Assembly (NCBI GenBank): GCA_009377525.1
Contig: WHTW01000007.1
Span: 34,711 to 98,710 of the forward strand
Length of the DNA stretch: 64,000 nucleotides
Origin: Rhodospirillales bacterium
GTDB lineage: Bacteria > Pseudomonadota > Alphaproteobacteria > Reyranellales > Reyranellaceae
Reading direction: 5' to 3'
In this document: positions 9,119 through 17,311 of the stretch, piece by piece
Numbering within the stretch: position 1 is the stretch's first letter
Layout: every line of letters starts with the position of its first letter
The notes under the pieces: model-generated
Seen by the model: only the letters and a program-made list of their open reading frames with translations
What the model was told of the DNA's origin: nothing
Databases searched by the model: none
Position numbers and translations under genes: made by a program

Positions 9119-9231
9119 AGTGGATTCCGATCAGATGGAACCGCGCGCGGTTCCATCTGATCGGAATCGCGCGCAAGATGGATGTTGGTTTCACAGGACA
9201 CATTCCGTCCGGCCAGCCGGACGGAATGTGC
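9115..9231 (+). repeat. RIME-like mosaic element, copy A
   Basis: Two palindromes bounded on the left by CTAGAG. Palindrome 1 (9123-9168) has perfect 23-bp arms centred on CCGCG-CGCGG. A linker containing GTTGGTTTCACAGG follows. Palindrome 2 (9199-9230) has perfect 15-bp arms starting CACATTCCGTCC. The same layout recurs at 16550, 20557, 28634 and 49124. The architecture resembles the rhizobial RIME elements; the mobilising enzyme is unknown. Confidence 0.85.
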
Positions 9232-9248
9232 TTTGACGGAGGATTTTC

Positions 9249-9626
9249 ATGAAGACCGTCCAATCGATGCTCGACGAGGCCAATGCCGCGGTACCGCGCA
9301 TCAGCCCCGACGAGGCCAAAAAGCTGGTCGGCAACGCCGACGTCCTCTTCCTCGACGTGCGCGAGCCGCCGGAAGTGGCGACTTCGGGCAAGGTGCCGGG
9401 CGCCGTCGCCGTGCCGCGTGGCCTGGTCGAGTTCCGTGCCGATCCGGCGTCGGCCATGCACGACAAGGCGTTCGACCGCGCCAAGACGGTGGTGGCCTAC
9501 TGCGCCTCGGGCGGCCGCTCGGCGCTGGTCGGCAAGACGCTGAAGGACATGGGTTATGCCAAGGTGCTGAACCTTGGCGGCTTCAAGGGCTGGGTCGACG
9601 CCGGCGGCGAGGTCGAGAAGGGCTGA
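9249..9626 (+). CDS. Rhodanese-like domain protein (sulfurtransferase)
   Basis: 125 residues, a single rhodanese domain. It shows FLDVREPPE near 34-42 and the active-site loop Y-C85-A-S-G-G-R-S with the catalytic Cys. No signal peptide is apparent, so it is cytoplasmic. GGAGGATTTT supplies a strong ribosome binding site. It lies just ahead of a small cytochrome c gene on the same strand, an arrangement suggesting sulfur or sulfide redox work. The acceptor is unknown. Confidence 0.88.
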   Translation: MKTVQSMLDEANAAVPRISPDEAKKLVGNADVLFLDVREPPEVATSGKVPGAVAVPRGLVEFRADPASAMHDKAFDRAKTVVAYCASGGRSALVGKTLKDMGYAKVLNLGGFKGWVDAGGEVEKG

Positions 9627-9656
9627 TCCGGGGTTGATTCACATCAATGCCTGAGG

Positions 9657-10028
9657 ATGGGCCGGCGCGTAAAAAGCGTTGTGATGAAGCTTGTCACCTT
9701 GCTCCCGACCGTTCTGTCGACCGCGGTGGCCGCCCTGCCTTTGCATGCCGAGGAAGGCGCCACCGCCCAGCGCGGTCTTCGCCTGGCGCGACAAGTCTGT
9801 TCGGAATGCCACGCGATCCAGGCCCAGCAGCTTCAGTCACCGAATGCGCGGGCACCCACGTTTCTGGCGCTCGCGACGACGCCTGGCATGACGAGCACCG
9901 CGCTCACCGTGGCGCTCACCACGCCGCACGCCGGCACGCCGATGTTCAGGCTGACCATCGACCAGCGCGAAAGCATCATCGCCTACATCCTCGGCCTGAA
10001 GCAAAGCGGGTCGCCGCCGGGCAAGTGA
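9657..10028 (+). CDS. Small periplasmic cytochrome c
   Basis: 123 residues. A hydrophobic export signal (about 10-31, ending near HAEEG) is followed by one haem-binding motif C48-S-E-C51-H52 and a possible distal ligand Met96 in AGTPMFRL. This is a class I mono-haem c fold of about 90 mature residues. A second possible start is ATG at 9684. It lies 30 bp after the rhodanese gene and is probably co-transcribed with it. Confidence 0.82.
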   Translation: MGRRVKSVVMKLVTLLPTVLSTAVAALPLHAEEGATAQRGLRLARQVCSECHAIQAQQLQSPNARAPTFLALATTPGMTSTALTVALTTPHAGTPMFRLTIDQRESIIAYILGLKQSGSPPGK

Positions 10029-10061
10029 GCCAGCGCCGGGATTCGCCGATCAGGCCGACGG

Positions 10062-11129
10062 CTATTCGGCCGCAACGCTGGCCCGAACGAACGCCTTGGC
10101 GTCGAAGTCCTCGGCGACCTTCATGTCGTTGCCGATCAGCGTCTCGACGTCGATCTTGGCGTACTCCATCACACCCATGTCGCCCAGGGCCTTCTGCATC
10201 TTCGGTCCGAACAGGCCGATTTCCTTGAGGATCGGCACGATGCGCGTGAAAAGGCGGGCGCGGAAGGCCTGCATGGCGCCGGACTCGTAGGCGAACTTGA
10301 CCAGCTCGTCGACGGGCAGGCCCGAGCGTTCCCAGACCTCGGCCTGGTTGAAGCGGTCGCGCATGAAGTAGAGCGCCTCGACGGCGAATTCCTCGCGCTC
10401 GGCGCGTTCGGCGTCGGAAAGCTGCGGGTAGTAGTCGCGCAGCGCCAGGCGGCCGAAGGTGACGTGGCGCGCCTCGTCCTGCATCACGTAGGCGTTGATC
10501 GAGGCCGCGAGGTTGTTCCTGGCGCTGTCGCGGATGCGCTGGAAGGCGGCCAGCGCCAGGCCCTCGACCAGCACCTGCATGCCGAGATAGGTGAAGTCCC
10601 AGCGCCGGTCGCTCAGTGTCTGCTCCAACAGGTTCTTGAGCGACGGCGTGATCGGATAGGCCGCCTTGAACTTCTCGTGGATCAGCCGCTTGTAGGCCTC
10701 GATGTGGCGGGCTTCGTCCATGACCTGCGTGGCGGCGTAGAACTTGGCGTTCATGTCGGGCACGGTGCTGACGATCTTGGCCGTCGCGATCAGCGCACCC
10801 AGCTCGCCGTGCATGAACTGGCAGATCGTGTGGCATTGCAGATTGAAGCGCAGCCAGTTTTTTTCCTTGTCGGTGAGCTTCGCCCAGATGGGCGAGCCAT
10901 GGATGGGGATGGTCTCGTCGGCGAGGCCCATCGGATTGTCCTCGAACAATTCCTGCGACCAGTCGATCCGGGTCGAGGCGTTCCACTGCTGCTGCTTGCC
11001 CTTCTCGTACAGTTTCAGCAGGTCGGACGAGTCGTCATCGTACTCCCAGTTGAACAGCACCTCCGTCTGGCCGTCGAAGTGCCACTCAGTGATGTCGACC
11101 GGCAATTGGTAGAGGGTCTGCGTGGTCAT
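10062..11129 (-). CDS. Ferritin-like diiron protein (R2-like/AurF-like)
   Basis: 355 residues, all-helical. Carboxylate/His ligands of a diiron site can be placed at E109 (HGEL), E139-x-x-H142 (MDEARH), E189 (LVEG) and E219-x-x-H222 (MQDEARH). This gives two ExxH pairs plus two single Glu residues, as in the ribonucleotide reductase R2 and AurF-type oxygenase superfamily. No ribonucleotide reductase large subunit is nearby, so an oxidase or N-oxygenase-like role is more likely than R2. The substrate cannot be read from the sequence. Confidence 0.75.
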   Translation of the reverse strand: MTTQTLYQLPVDITEWHFDGQTEVLFNWEYDDDSSDLLKLYEKGKQQQWNASTRIDWSQELFEDNPMGLADETIPIHGSPIWAKLTDKEKNWLRFNLQCHTICQFMHGELGALIATAKIVSTVPDMNAKFYAATQVMDEARHIEAYKRLIHEKFKAAYPITPSLKNLLEQTLSDRRWDFTYLGMQVLVEGLALAAFQRIRDSARNNLAASINAYVMQDEARHVTFGRLALRDYYPQLSDAERAEREEFAVEALYFMRDRFNQAEVWERSGLPVDELVKFAYESGAMQAFRARLFTRIVPILKEIGLFGPKMQKALGDMGVMEYAKIDVETLIGNDMKVAEDFDAKAFVRASVAAE

Positions 11130-11227
11130 GGGGGCTCCGTTTATGGGAGCCGAATGATGACGCCTCGTTCATTTTTCCGTTTGATCTGGATCAAGGACGC
11201 AAACACGCGCCCTGCTGTCCTTGAAGG

Positions 11228-11485
11228 ATGGATGCTTGTTACTACTCGCTGATCCGACACACCCCGGACGGCCAGTATGTCGGTTGGGTGCCGGACTTGC
11301 CGGGAGCGACCGCATCCGGCGTCAGCGAGGCGGAAGTCATCTATCGGCTGTCGCGCGAGGCGCGCGAGCTTCTCGACAAGATCGTCGCCAAGGGGTTGCC
11401 GCTGCCTACGCCCAGCTCACCTGACACGCTGCCGCTCGGCGACCACCGCGGGCTCTATCGCCGCCTCCTGCTCGTCCTCGGTTGA
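11228..11485 (+). CDS. HicB-family antitoxin-like protein, orphan
   Basis: 85 residues. YYSLIRHTPDGQYVGWVPDLPGATASGVSEAEVIYRLSREA (in pieces) is the HicB partial RNase-H-like fold, with the usual F/Y-x-V-x-x-P-D-L-P-G. No HicA gene lies beside it on either side, and the C-terminus lacks an obvious DNA-binding motif. It may be a solitary antitoxin or a regulator. It differs from the HicB at 46416. Confidence 0.7.
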   Translation: MDACYYSLIRHTPDGQYVGWVPDLPGATASGVSEAEVIYRLSREARELLDKIVAKGLPLPTPSSPDTLPLGDHRGLYRRLLLVLG

Positions 11486-11578
11486 TGAGGATTGAGCTGC
11501 ACGCGCCGGGCAACGCCCGTTCCGCAGTGCGCTCAGCGAGCGGATGCGGCGGCCCGCCCTCCTTGATAGCCTTGGCCG

Positions 11579-12277
11579 ATGAAGCCGCATGTGATCTGCC
11601 ACATGGTCGCGAGCGTCGATGGGCGCACCTGGCAGAGCCGCCAGCGTCCGGCGCGCGAGAAGTCGGGCAATCCGTTCGAGACCCTGCACGAGAAGCTGGA
11701 AGGCGACGCCTGGCTGGTCGGACGCGTGACCGGCCGGGAGTTCGCCAGGAAGGACGCCTATCCGGTCAAGCCCGCGAGCCAGACGTATCCGCGGACGCCC
11801 TGGATCGCAAGGCGCGATGCCGGGGCCTGGGGCATCGTGCTCGACGCCCGAGGCAAGATCGCCTGGGGCCGCTCCGACATCGGCGGCGATCCCATCGTCG
11901 TCGTGCTCACCGAGCAGGTGCCGGACGCCCATCTCGAGGCGCTGCGCGGCGAGGGCGTGTCCTACCTCTTCGCCGGCAAGCAGGAACTCGACCTGGCGCA
12001 GCTGCTGGAGATCCTGAACAAGGAGCTCGGCATCAAGCGCCTGCTGCTCGAAGGCGGCGGCAAAGCAAACGGCTCGTTCCTGCGCGCCGGCCTGGTCGAT
12101 GAGATCAGCCTGGCGATCGTGCCGACTGTCGACGGCGCCAAGGGCGCGCCGCACGTGTTCGATTCCGAGGCCGAGATGGCCGGCCCGACCGCGCCAGTGA
12201 CGGGCATGACGTTGAAGGAATGCCAGATGCTGGACGGCGGCGCGGTCTGGCTGCGCTACGATGTCAAGAACGGTTGA
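11579..12277 (+). CDS. RibD C-terminal/dihydrofolate reductase-like oxidoreductase
   Basis: 232 residues. The N-terminus VICHMVASVDGRT and the later RLLLEGGGKANGSFLRAGLVDEISLAIVP (in pieces) are the NADPH-binding and core motifs of the RibD C-terminal reductase family. The deaminase domain of RibD is absent, so this is a stand-alone family member and not the riboflavin enzyme itself. It is followed by a TauD-like gene 10 bp later, which suggests co-transcription. Confidence 0.82.
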   Translation: MKPHVICHMVASVDGRTWQSRQRPAREKSGNPFETLHEKLEGDAWLVGRVTGREFARKDAYPVKPASQTYPRTPWIARRDAGAWGIVLDARGKIAWGRSDIGGDPIVVVLTEQVPDAHLEALRGEGVSYLFAGKQELDLAQLLEILNKELGIKRLLLEGGGKANGSFLRAGLVDEISLAIVPTVDGAKGAPHVFDSEAEMAGPTAPVTGMTLKECQMLDGGAVWLRYDVKNG

Positions 12278-12287
12278 GGAGGAAGCG

Positions 12288-13160
12288 ATGGCGATCACGG
12301 TCAAGCCGCGACACCCTGCCTTGGGCGCCGAGATCCGCGGCGTCGACATGAGGAAGCCAGTCGACGCGGAAACGACCAAGCAAATCCATGACGCCTGGAT
12401 GAAGCACCTGGTCGTGGTCTTCCCCGACCAGCAGGTCACCGACCAGGAGCATGTCGCCTTCACGCGCAACTTCGGCGAGGCGGAGATCTTCCACCAGACC
12501 TCGCTACATCTGCGCTCGGACCGGATGCGCGAGATCTTCCTGGTGTCCAACGTCGACGAGCAGAACCGGCTGCTGCCGCCGAGCGAACCGGGACAGAAGC
12601 AGCTCTCCTCGTCGCGCCAGTGGCATACCGATTCGAGCTACCGGCCGATGCCTTCCATGGGCTCGCTGCTGCACGGCATCGAGATCAGCTGCACCGGCGG
12701 CATCACCCAGTTCGTCAACATGTACATGGTCTACGACGACCTGCCGGAGAGCCTGCGCAGGCAGGTCGAGGGTCGCAAGGCGCGCCATGATTTCAGCATG
12801 CTGAGCAGGCTGGTCGGCTCGCCGCCGCCGACGGACAAGGAGAAGGCCGCCATGCCGCCGGTGTGGCATCCCATGGTGCGGCGCCATCCCGTCACTGGCC
12901 GCAAGTGCCTTTACATCAGCTCGATCTACAATGACGCCGTCGAGGGCCTGGAAGACGGACCCGCGCGCCGGCTGATCGAGGAGCTGTCGGACTTCGCCGC
13001 CCAGCCCAAGTACATGTACCGGCACGCCTGGGAGCCGCACGACGTGCTGATGTGGGACAACCGCTGCACCGTACACGCCGTCACGCCGCACGATCCCGAC
13101 GAGCGGCGCGTCATGCACCGCACGACGATCGTCGGCCGTGAACCGGTGGTGGCGGCGTAG
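12288..13160 (+). CDS. TauD/TfdA-type Fe(II)/2-oxoglutarate dioxygenase
   Basis: 290 residues. The facial triad is visible: H113-T-D115 in WHTDSSY and the distal H263 in NRCTVHAV. A C-terminal Arg in RVMHRTTI would bind 2-oxoglutarate. The ATG at 12288 was chosen because GAGGAGG is 6 nt upstream; the longer frame from 12261 overlaps the previous gene. The substrate (sulfonate, aryloxyacid or other) is not evident. Confidence 0.88.
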   Translation: MAITVKPRHPALGAEIRGVDMRKPVDAETTKQIHDAWMKHLVVVFPDQQVTDQEHVAFTRNFGEAEIFHQTSLHLRSDRMREIFLVSNVDEQNRLLPPSEPGQKQLSSSRQWHTDSSYRPMPSMGSLLHGIEISCTGGITQFVNMYMVYDDLPESLRRQVEGRKARHDFSMLSRLVGSPPPTDKEKAAMPPVWHPMVRRHPVTGRKCLYISSIYNDAVEGLEDGPARRLIEELSDFAAQPKYMYRHAWEPHDVLMWDNRCTVHAVTPHDPDERRVMHRTTIVGREPVVAA

Positions 13161-13310
13161 CCGTGACAGCAGTGCCTGCATTCGAGCAGGCCTGCGCAAG
13201 CGATTGTATCGGGCGGGCTAGGCCCTGCTGGCACGGTGCTGGCCACACAAGCAATGGCGCGGCCGCCGTTTCGACGCCCTCTCCCGGGCCCCTCTACGGT
13301 GCGAAAAAAC

Positions 13311-13332
13311 TCGCGAAAACGAAACTGGCGGA
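13311..13332 (+). promoter_or_regulatory. Recurrent intergenic box TCGCSAAAWCGAAAC, copy 1
   Basis: TCGCGAAAACGAAACTGG followed by CGGA. It differs from the copy at 31616 at one of 22 positions. It lies 14 bp ahead of a sigma70-like -35 element (13347). Related boxes are at 13698 and 36723. It may be an activator or repressor site; the factor is unknown. Confidence 0.4.
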
Positions 13333-13346
13333 TCGAACCGTAGTTG

Positions 13347-13375
13347 TTGACTCGGAAAAGCACTTGAGTTATGTT
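13347..13375 (+). promoter_or_regulatory. Sigma70-like promoter of putative small RNA 1
   Basis: TTGACT (13347-13352), 17-bp spacer, TATGTT (13370-13375). The segment ACTTGAGTTAT in spacer and -10 is shared with the promoter at 31654. No coding frame starts downstream within 500 bp on this strand. Confidence 0.5.
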
Positions 13376-13381
13376 CAGCTC

Positions 13382-13485
13382 GCCGCCGCGTTTTCAGGCG
13401 GCATCGCTCTATGCATCGTTCATCCGATACCATCGCGCGCGGGTGGACACCGCGCGAGCCCGTCCGGCTGTCCGGTCGGACGGGC
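13382..13485 (+). ncRNA. Putative small RNA 1 (paralogue at 31688)
   Basis: Predicted start about 7 nt after the -10. It holds a 6-bp hairpin (GCCGCC...GGCGGC, 13382-13402), the core TCGCTCTATGCATCGTT (13404-13420) found identically at 31712, and a 9-bp GC stem (13458-13485). Further on is a run of GGAAA-containing repeats that the second copy also has. No ribosome binding site plus conserved frame was found, and no U-tract follows the stem. The RNA call is inference from shared architecture. Confidence 0.3.
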
Positions 13486-13697
13486 GCGCCCGCATCCCGA
13501 TCGATGAGGCCGCAGCGCTTCCGCACCCGAAAACCGGCGGCGGAAAAGGCGGGAAAGGCGGGAAATCGGCACTGCCAGCAACTGGCACCTCCGGCACGCC
13601 TTCTGTCCGTTGCTCACCGCCGTGTCGACGAACACGCACCGGGAGAGTTGCGGCGAACGCGCTCCCGTCAGGTGCGGGCTCCTATGGAGCCCCAAAG

Positions 13698-13715
13698 TCG
13701 CCAAATCGAAACGCG
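13698..13715 (+). promoter_or_regulatory. Recurrent intergenic box, copy 2
   Basis: TCGCCAAATCGAAACGCG, identical to the copy at 36723, and preceded by TGGAGCCCCAAAG as that copy is by TGGAGCCTCAAAAG. No convincing promoter follows here. Confidence 0.35.
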
Positions 13716-13820
13716 TCCTCGGGCCCTGTACGGTGCGAAAGAATTACAGTTGTTGAGGGGCACTGCCGCAATTGATGGACTCGCAAGATGCTCCCGCTCT
13801 TTTCATCGTCCATTCGACAG

Positions 13821-14963
13821 TTATTTCACGCCGCGCAGCACCTCGTCCGTGTGCTCGCCGAGCTCGGGCGAGCGCCGGGCCGAGCGCGGCCGCACGCGGT
13901 CGAAGGTGATCGGCAGGCCGACCACCTTCGGCCCACCGCCCGGCAGCTCCTGCACGATCTCCGACGCCGCGAACTGCGGCGTGTTGGCGAGCTCGCCGAT
14001 GTCGTTGACCGGCGCGCAAGGCACACCCGCCTTCTCGAAGGCCTCGATCCAGTCGGCGCGCGACTTGCGGAGCATCGCCTGGGTGATCATCGGCAGCAGC
14101 TCGTCCTTGTATTTCACGCGCGCCGCGCTCCTGGCGTACTTCGGATCGGTCGCCCATTCGGGGTGGCCCAGCGCCTGGGCGCAGCGCGCCCACAGCCGGT
14201 CGTTGCCCGGTGCCAGGCAGACCGGCTTGCCGTCGGCCGTGTCGAAGGTCTGGTAGGGCACGATCACCGCGCCGCCGGTGCCGTGGCGCTGCGGGATGGC
14301 GCCGCTGGCGATGTAGTTGTTGACCTGGCCCTCGACCCAGTGGACGGCCGAGTCGAACAGCGAGGTGTCGACCAGGCAGCCCTTGCCCGTCTTGTCGCGC
14401 AGGCGAAGCGCCGCCAGCGCGCCGATGGTGCAGAACATGCCGGTCGCCTTGTCGTTGATCGAGGCGCCGGCGAAGGTCGGCGGATCCTCCGCCCGGCCGG
14501 TGACCGACATCATGCCGCCATAGGCCTGGAGCAGCGGATCGAAGCCCGGCTTCATCTTGAGCGGCCCCTGGTAGCCGAACGCCCAGATCGAGCAGTAGAT
14601 CAGGCGCGGATGGCGCTTCAGCATCGCCTCGGGCCCGATGCCGATGTCGTCGACCACGCCCGGCCGCAGGTTCTGGATCAGGATGTCGGCGGTCTCGCAG
14701 AGCTTGTGGAGCTTGTCGATGTCGGCGGCGGACTTCAGGTCGAGCGCGACCGAGCGCTTGTTGCGGTTCTGGCTGTAGAAATAGAGCGAGGTCACGCCGT
14801 CCGGTCCGAACGGCGGGCCCCAGATGCGCGCATCGTCGCCGCCGTCGGGCTTCTCGATCTTGATCACGTCGGCGCCCATGTCGGCCAGCAGCACGCCGGC
14901 CAGCGGTCCCGCCAGCGCCTGGCCCACTTCGATCACACGAACGCCTTCGAGCGGCAGTGTCAC
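13821..14963 (-). CDS. CaiB/BaiF family CoA-transferase
   Basis: 380 residues, class III CoA-transferase. The N-terminal LEGVRVIEVGQALAGPLAG and ADVIKIEKPDGGDDAR bind CoA. The segment KPGFDPLLQAYGG carries the Asp that forms the covalent intermediate in this family. It starts with GTG and has CGGAGT upstream. A second, distinct family member is at 29855. Acyl donor and acceptor are not evident. Confidence 0.9.
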   Translation of the reverse strand: MTLPLEGVRVIEVGQALAGPLAGVLLADMGADVIKIEKPDGGDDARIWGPPFGPDGVTSLYFYSQNRNKRSVALDLKSAADIDKLHKLCETADILIQNLRPGVVDDIGIGPEAMLKRHPRLIYCSIWAFGYQGPLKMKPGFDPLLQAYGGMMSVTGRAEDPPTFAGASINDKATGMFCTIGALAALRLRDKTGKGCLVDTSLFDSAVHWVEGQVNNYIASGAIPQRHGTGGAVIVPYQTFDTADGKPVCLAPGNDRLWARCAQALGHPEWATDPKYARSAARVKYKDELLPMITQAMLRKSRADWIEAFEKAGVPCAPVNDIGELANTPQFAASEIVQELPGGGPKVVGLPITFDRVRPRSARRSPELGEHTDEVLRGVK

Positions 14964-15131
14964 GATATCTACTCCGTTGCTTTGCGGGCATAGCGTAGCG
15001 GAAGCGACGCCAGCGGTGTGAGGAACGACGGCCCGCTCCGCGGAAAATCACCGTAGCGCGGTCTTTGGGCCGCCCGTACCATGCCGCCGGTCAGTGCAAG
15101 CCTTAACGTCTTCCGTCCCACGGAGCGCGCC

Positions 15132-16280
15132 ATGCACCACAAGCTGATTTCCGGCGACAACCACATCGATCTCACCTACTGCCCGGCCGATCTCTGGTCG
15201 TCGCAGGCGCCCGCCAAGTGGAAACAGAACGCCCCGCGCGTCGAAGAGCGCAACGACGGCCAGCACTGGTTCGTCGACGACAAGGACCGCGGCATGTGGA
15301 ACGGCGTCGGGCCGGGCTTCCTGCCCTACACCAAGGGCTCGTTCGGCCATGTCGACGAGATGAAGGAGGCGGGCTTCGAATGGGACAGCTATCCCGGCGC
15401 CAAGCCGCGCCCGACCACGCCCGAGCTGCGCATCGCCGACCTCGACCGTGACGGGCTCGAGAAGGAGATCATCTACGGCTGCCTGATGGTCAACGACCTT
15501 ATAGACGCCGCCGAGCTGCGGGTCTGGGTGAATGCCCGCTACAACGACTGGGCGGCCGACTTCGCCCGCCGCGCCGATCCCAACCGCGTCTTTCCGCTGG
15601 CCATCATCCCCAATACCGATCCCAAGGCCGCCGCGGACGAGGTGCGGCGCTGCGCCAGGATGGGACTGAAGGGCGGCGACCTTGCCTTCAAGCGCATGAG
15701 CCTGCCGCTCTACCATCACGGCTGGTATCCGCTGTGGGAGGCGGCGGCCGAGTGCAAGTTCCCGATCTCCTTCCATTCGACCGGCTTCAAGAACGTGCGC
15801 GCGCCCGACACACCGGAGATGGAGAAGCAATACGCCATCCAGCACCGGCTGGTGCGCTCGGCGCTGTTCCAGCTCGACACCATGGAAGTGCTGGTCTCGC
15901 TGCTCGCTTCCGGCGCCTGCGAGAAGTATCCCGACTTCAACTTCGTGCTGGGTGAATCGGGCGTGACCTGGCTTCCGTATGTGTTCGATCGCCTCGACAC
16001 CGAGTATCACGACCGCGCCCGCGCGCTCGGCTTCAAGATGAAGCCGTCGGACTATTTCCGCCGCCAGGGCTACGTCACCTACCAGCAGGACAAGTATCTC
16101 GAACCGATCGTGCCTCTGATCGGCGAGGACAACATCATCTGGGGGGCGGATTACCCGCATCCTGACTGCATCTGGCCGAAGTCGCGCGAGACCTTGCGCG
16201 AGAACCTTGCCGGCCTCTCCGGCAGCGTGCAGAAGAAGATCGTCCACGACAACGTGGCGCGTCTCTATGGGTTGAACTGA
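15132..16280 (+). CDS. Amidohydrolase family protein (metal-dependent hydrolase, amidohydro-2)
   Basis: 382 residues. The N-terminal SGDNHIDL supplies a metal-binding region (D-N-H variant of the usual D-x-H). The C-terminal WGADYPHPDCIWPKSRE is the characteristic D-x-P-H strand of ACMSD-like amidohydrolases. The start at 15132 was preferred to 15081 because of the CGGAGCG spacing and because homology-like sequence begins at MHHKLISGDNH. It is divergent from the CoA-transferase gene. Confidence 0.88.
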   Translation: MHHKLISGDNHIDLTYCPADLWSSQAPAKWKQNAPRVEERNDGQHWFVDDKDRGMWNGVGPGFLPYTKGSFGHVDEMKEAGFEWDSYPGAKPRPTTPELRIADLDRDGLEKEIIYGCLMVNDLIDAAELRVWVNARYNDWAADFARRADPNRVFPLAIIPNTDPKAAADEVRRCARMGLKGGDLAFKRMSLPLYHHGWYPLWEAAAECKFPISFHSTGFKNVRAPDTPEMEKQYAIQHRLVRSALFQLDTMEVLVSLLASGACEKYPDFNFVLGESGVTWLPYVFDRLDTEYHDRARALGFKMKPSDYFRRQGYVTYQQDKYLEPIVPLIGEDNIIWGADYPHPDCIWPKSRETLRENLAGLSGSVQKKIVHDNVARLYGLN

Positions 16281-16287
16281 AGGCACA

Positions 16288-16548
16288 ATGACGGTCCAAT
16301 ACTTTGCCCGGGTCAAATCCGCCTCGGATCACGAGGCCTTTCAGAAGCTCGTTCGGCACTACCCGTCCTGCAGCTACGAGGAATGGCACTTCCGCGAGGC
16401 CAAGAAGATGGCCGACTGGAAGGCGCGCCGGCACGCCGTGAAGGTGGTCGACGTGACGCCGGCCGAGTTCACCGCCTACTGCGAGAAGACCAAGGCCAGG
16501 CCCGACCTCACGACGTTCCTGAAGTTCCTGACCGACAAGGCCTTCTAG
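16288..16548 (+). CDS. Small conserved-looking protein of unknown function
   Basis: 86 residues, soluble, rich in charged and aromatic residues (SYEEWHFREAKKMADWKARRH). It starts 7 bp after the amidohydrolase stop, so it is probably translated from the same message and may act with it. No family was recognised. Its stop lies 1 bp before a RIME-like element. Confidence 0.6.
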   Translation: MTVQYFARVKSASDHEAFQKLVRHYPSCSYEEWHFREAKKMADWKARRHAVKVVDVTPAEFTAYCEKTKARPDLTTFLKFLTDKAF

Positions 16549-16549
16549 G

Positions 16550-16677
16550 CTAGAGCACATTCCGTTCGGCTGGAATCAGCCGAACGGAATGTGCCCTGTG
16601 AAACCAACAAGGTCCGCGCGCGCGTTTCCATTCTGATGGAACCGCGCGCGGTTCCATCAGAATGGAAACCGCTCTAG
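16550..16677 (-). repeat. RIME-like mosaic element, copy B (inverted)
   Basis: CTAGAG at the left and CTCTAG at the right (16672-16677). Palindrome 2 (CACATTCCGTTCGG...) comes first, palindrome 1 (TTTCCATTCTGATGG...) second, so the element is reversed relative to copy A. The right end overlaps the possible start codons of the LysE gene. Confidence 0.85.
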
Positions 16678-17309
16678 TGGTCGACCTTTCGACGCTCGCG
16701 CTCTTCAGCGTCGCCGCCCTGGCGCTGACGGCCAGTCCCGGCCCCGACATGCTGCTGATCGCCTCGCGCAGCGCCAGCCAGGGCAAGGTCTCGGGCTTCG
16801 CGACGTTGGCCGGCATCCAGGCCGGCACCTATTGCCATGCGCTGGCAGCGGCACTCGGCCTGTCGCAACTGTTCCTGATCGTGCCGGTCGCCTACGACAT
16901 CGTGCGCTACGCCGGTGCCGCCTACCTGCTCTGGCTCGCCTGGAAGACGTTCCGCTCGGACGGCACGGTGCTCGCGCCGACGGCCGGGCTGCGCCATCAC
17001 CCGATCGGCGTCATGTTCCGCCAGGGTCTGCTGACCAATCTCCTGAACCCGAAGATGGCGCTGTTCGTGCTGGCGCTGTTCCCGCAGTTCGTCCAGCCCG
17101 AGTCGGGATCGGTGGCGCTGCAGATCATGGTCCTGGCGACGGTGCTGAACGCGATCGGCCTGGTGGTGAACGGCATCGTCATCCTGACGGCGAGCCGGCT
17201 CGGCCGGCTGTTCTCCGCTCAATGCCGTTGGCGGCGACTGCCACAGATGTTGCTGGCGACGGTGTTCGCCGGCCTCGCCGTGAGGCTCGCCTTCGACAGC
17301 CGTCGCTGA
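16662..17309 (+). CDS. LysE/RhtB family amino-acid exporter
   Basis: 215 residues with six hydrophobic segments. The LysE signature ASPGPDMLLIASRSASQGKVSGFATLAGIQAG (in pieces) spans about 26-56, and LLTNLLNPKMALFVLALFPQF lies mid-protein. ATG 16662 and GTG 16677 are both possible starts, and both lie in the right arm of the RIME-like element. No good Shine-Dalgarno is seen. It probably exports homoserine, threonine or a similar residue, but specificity is unknown. Confidence 0.85.
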   Translation: METALVVDLSTLALFSVAALALTASPGPDMLLIASRSASQGKVSGFATLAGIQAGTYCHALAAALGLSQLFLIVPVAYDIVRYAGAAYLLWLAWKTFRSDGTVLAPTAGLRHHPIGVMFRQGLLTNLLNPKMALFVLALFPQFVQPESGSVALQIMVLATVLNAIGLVVNGIVILTASRLGRLFSAQCRWRRLPQMLLATVFAGLAVRLAFDSRR

Positions 17310-17311
17310 CG

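Larger units (their letters stand above)
13161..13820. other. Intergenic region without a supported protein gene
   Basis: 660 bp between the TauD-like gene and the stop of the CaiB gene. It holds the putative small RNA locus 1 and two copies of the TCGCSAAAWCGAAAC box (13311, 13698). The stretch TACGGTGCGAAA occurs twice (about 13295 and 13729). The frames across it show no family resemblance and no good ribosome binding site. Confidence 0.6.

Noticed and set aside
13411..14256. 281-codon frame across the intergenic region and the CaiB gene
   Set aside because: Spans the putative RNA locus and the antisense strand of caiB; composition is random and no start signal is evident.
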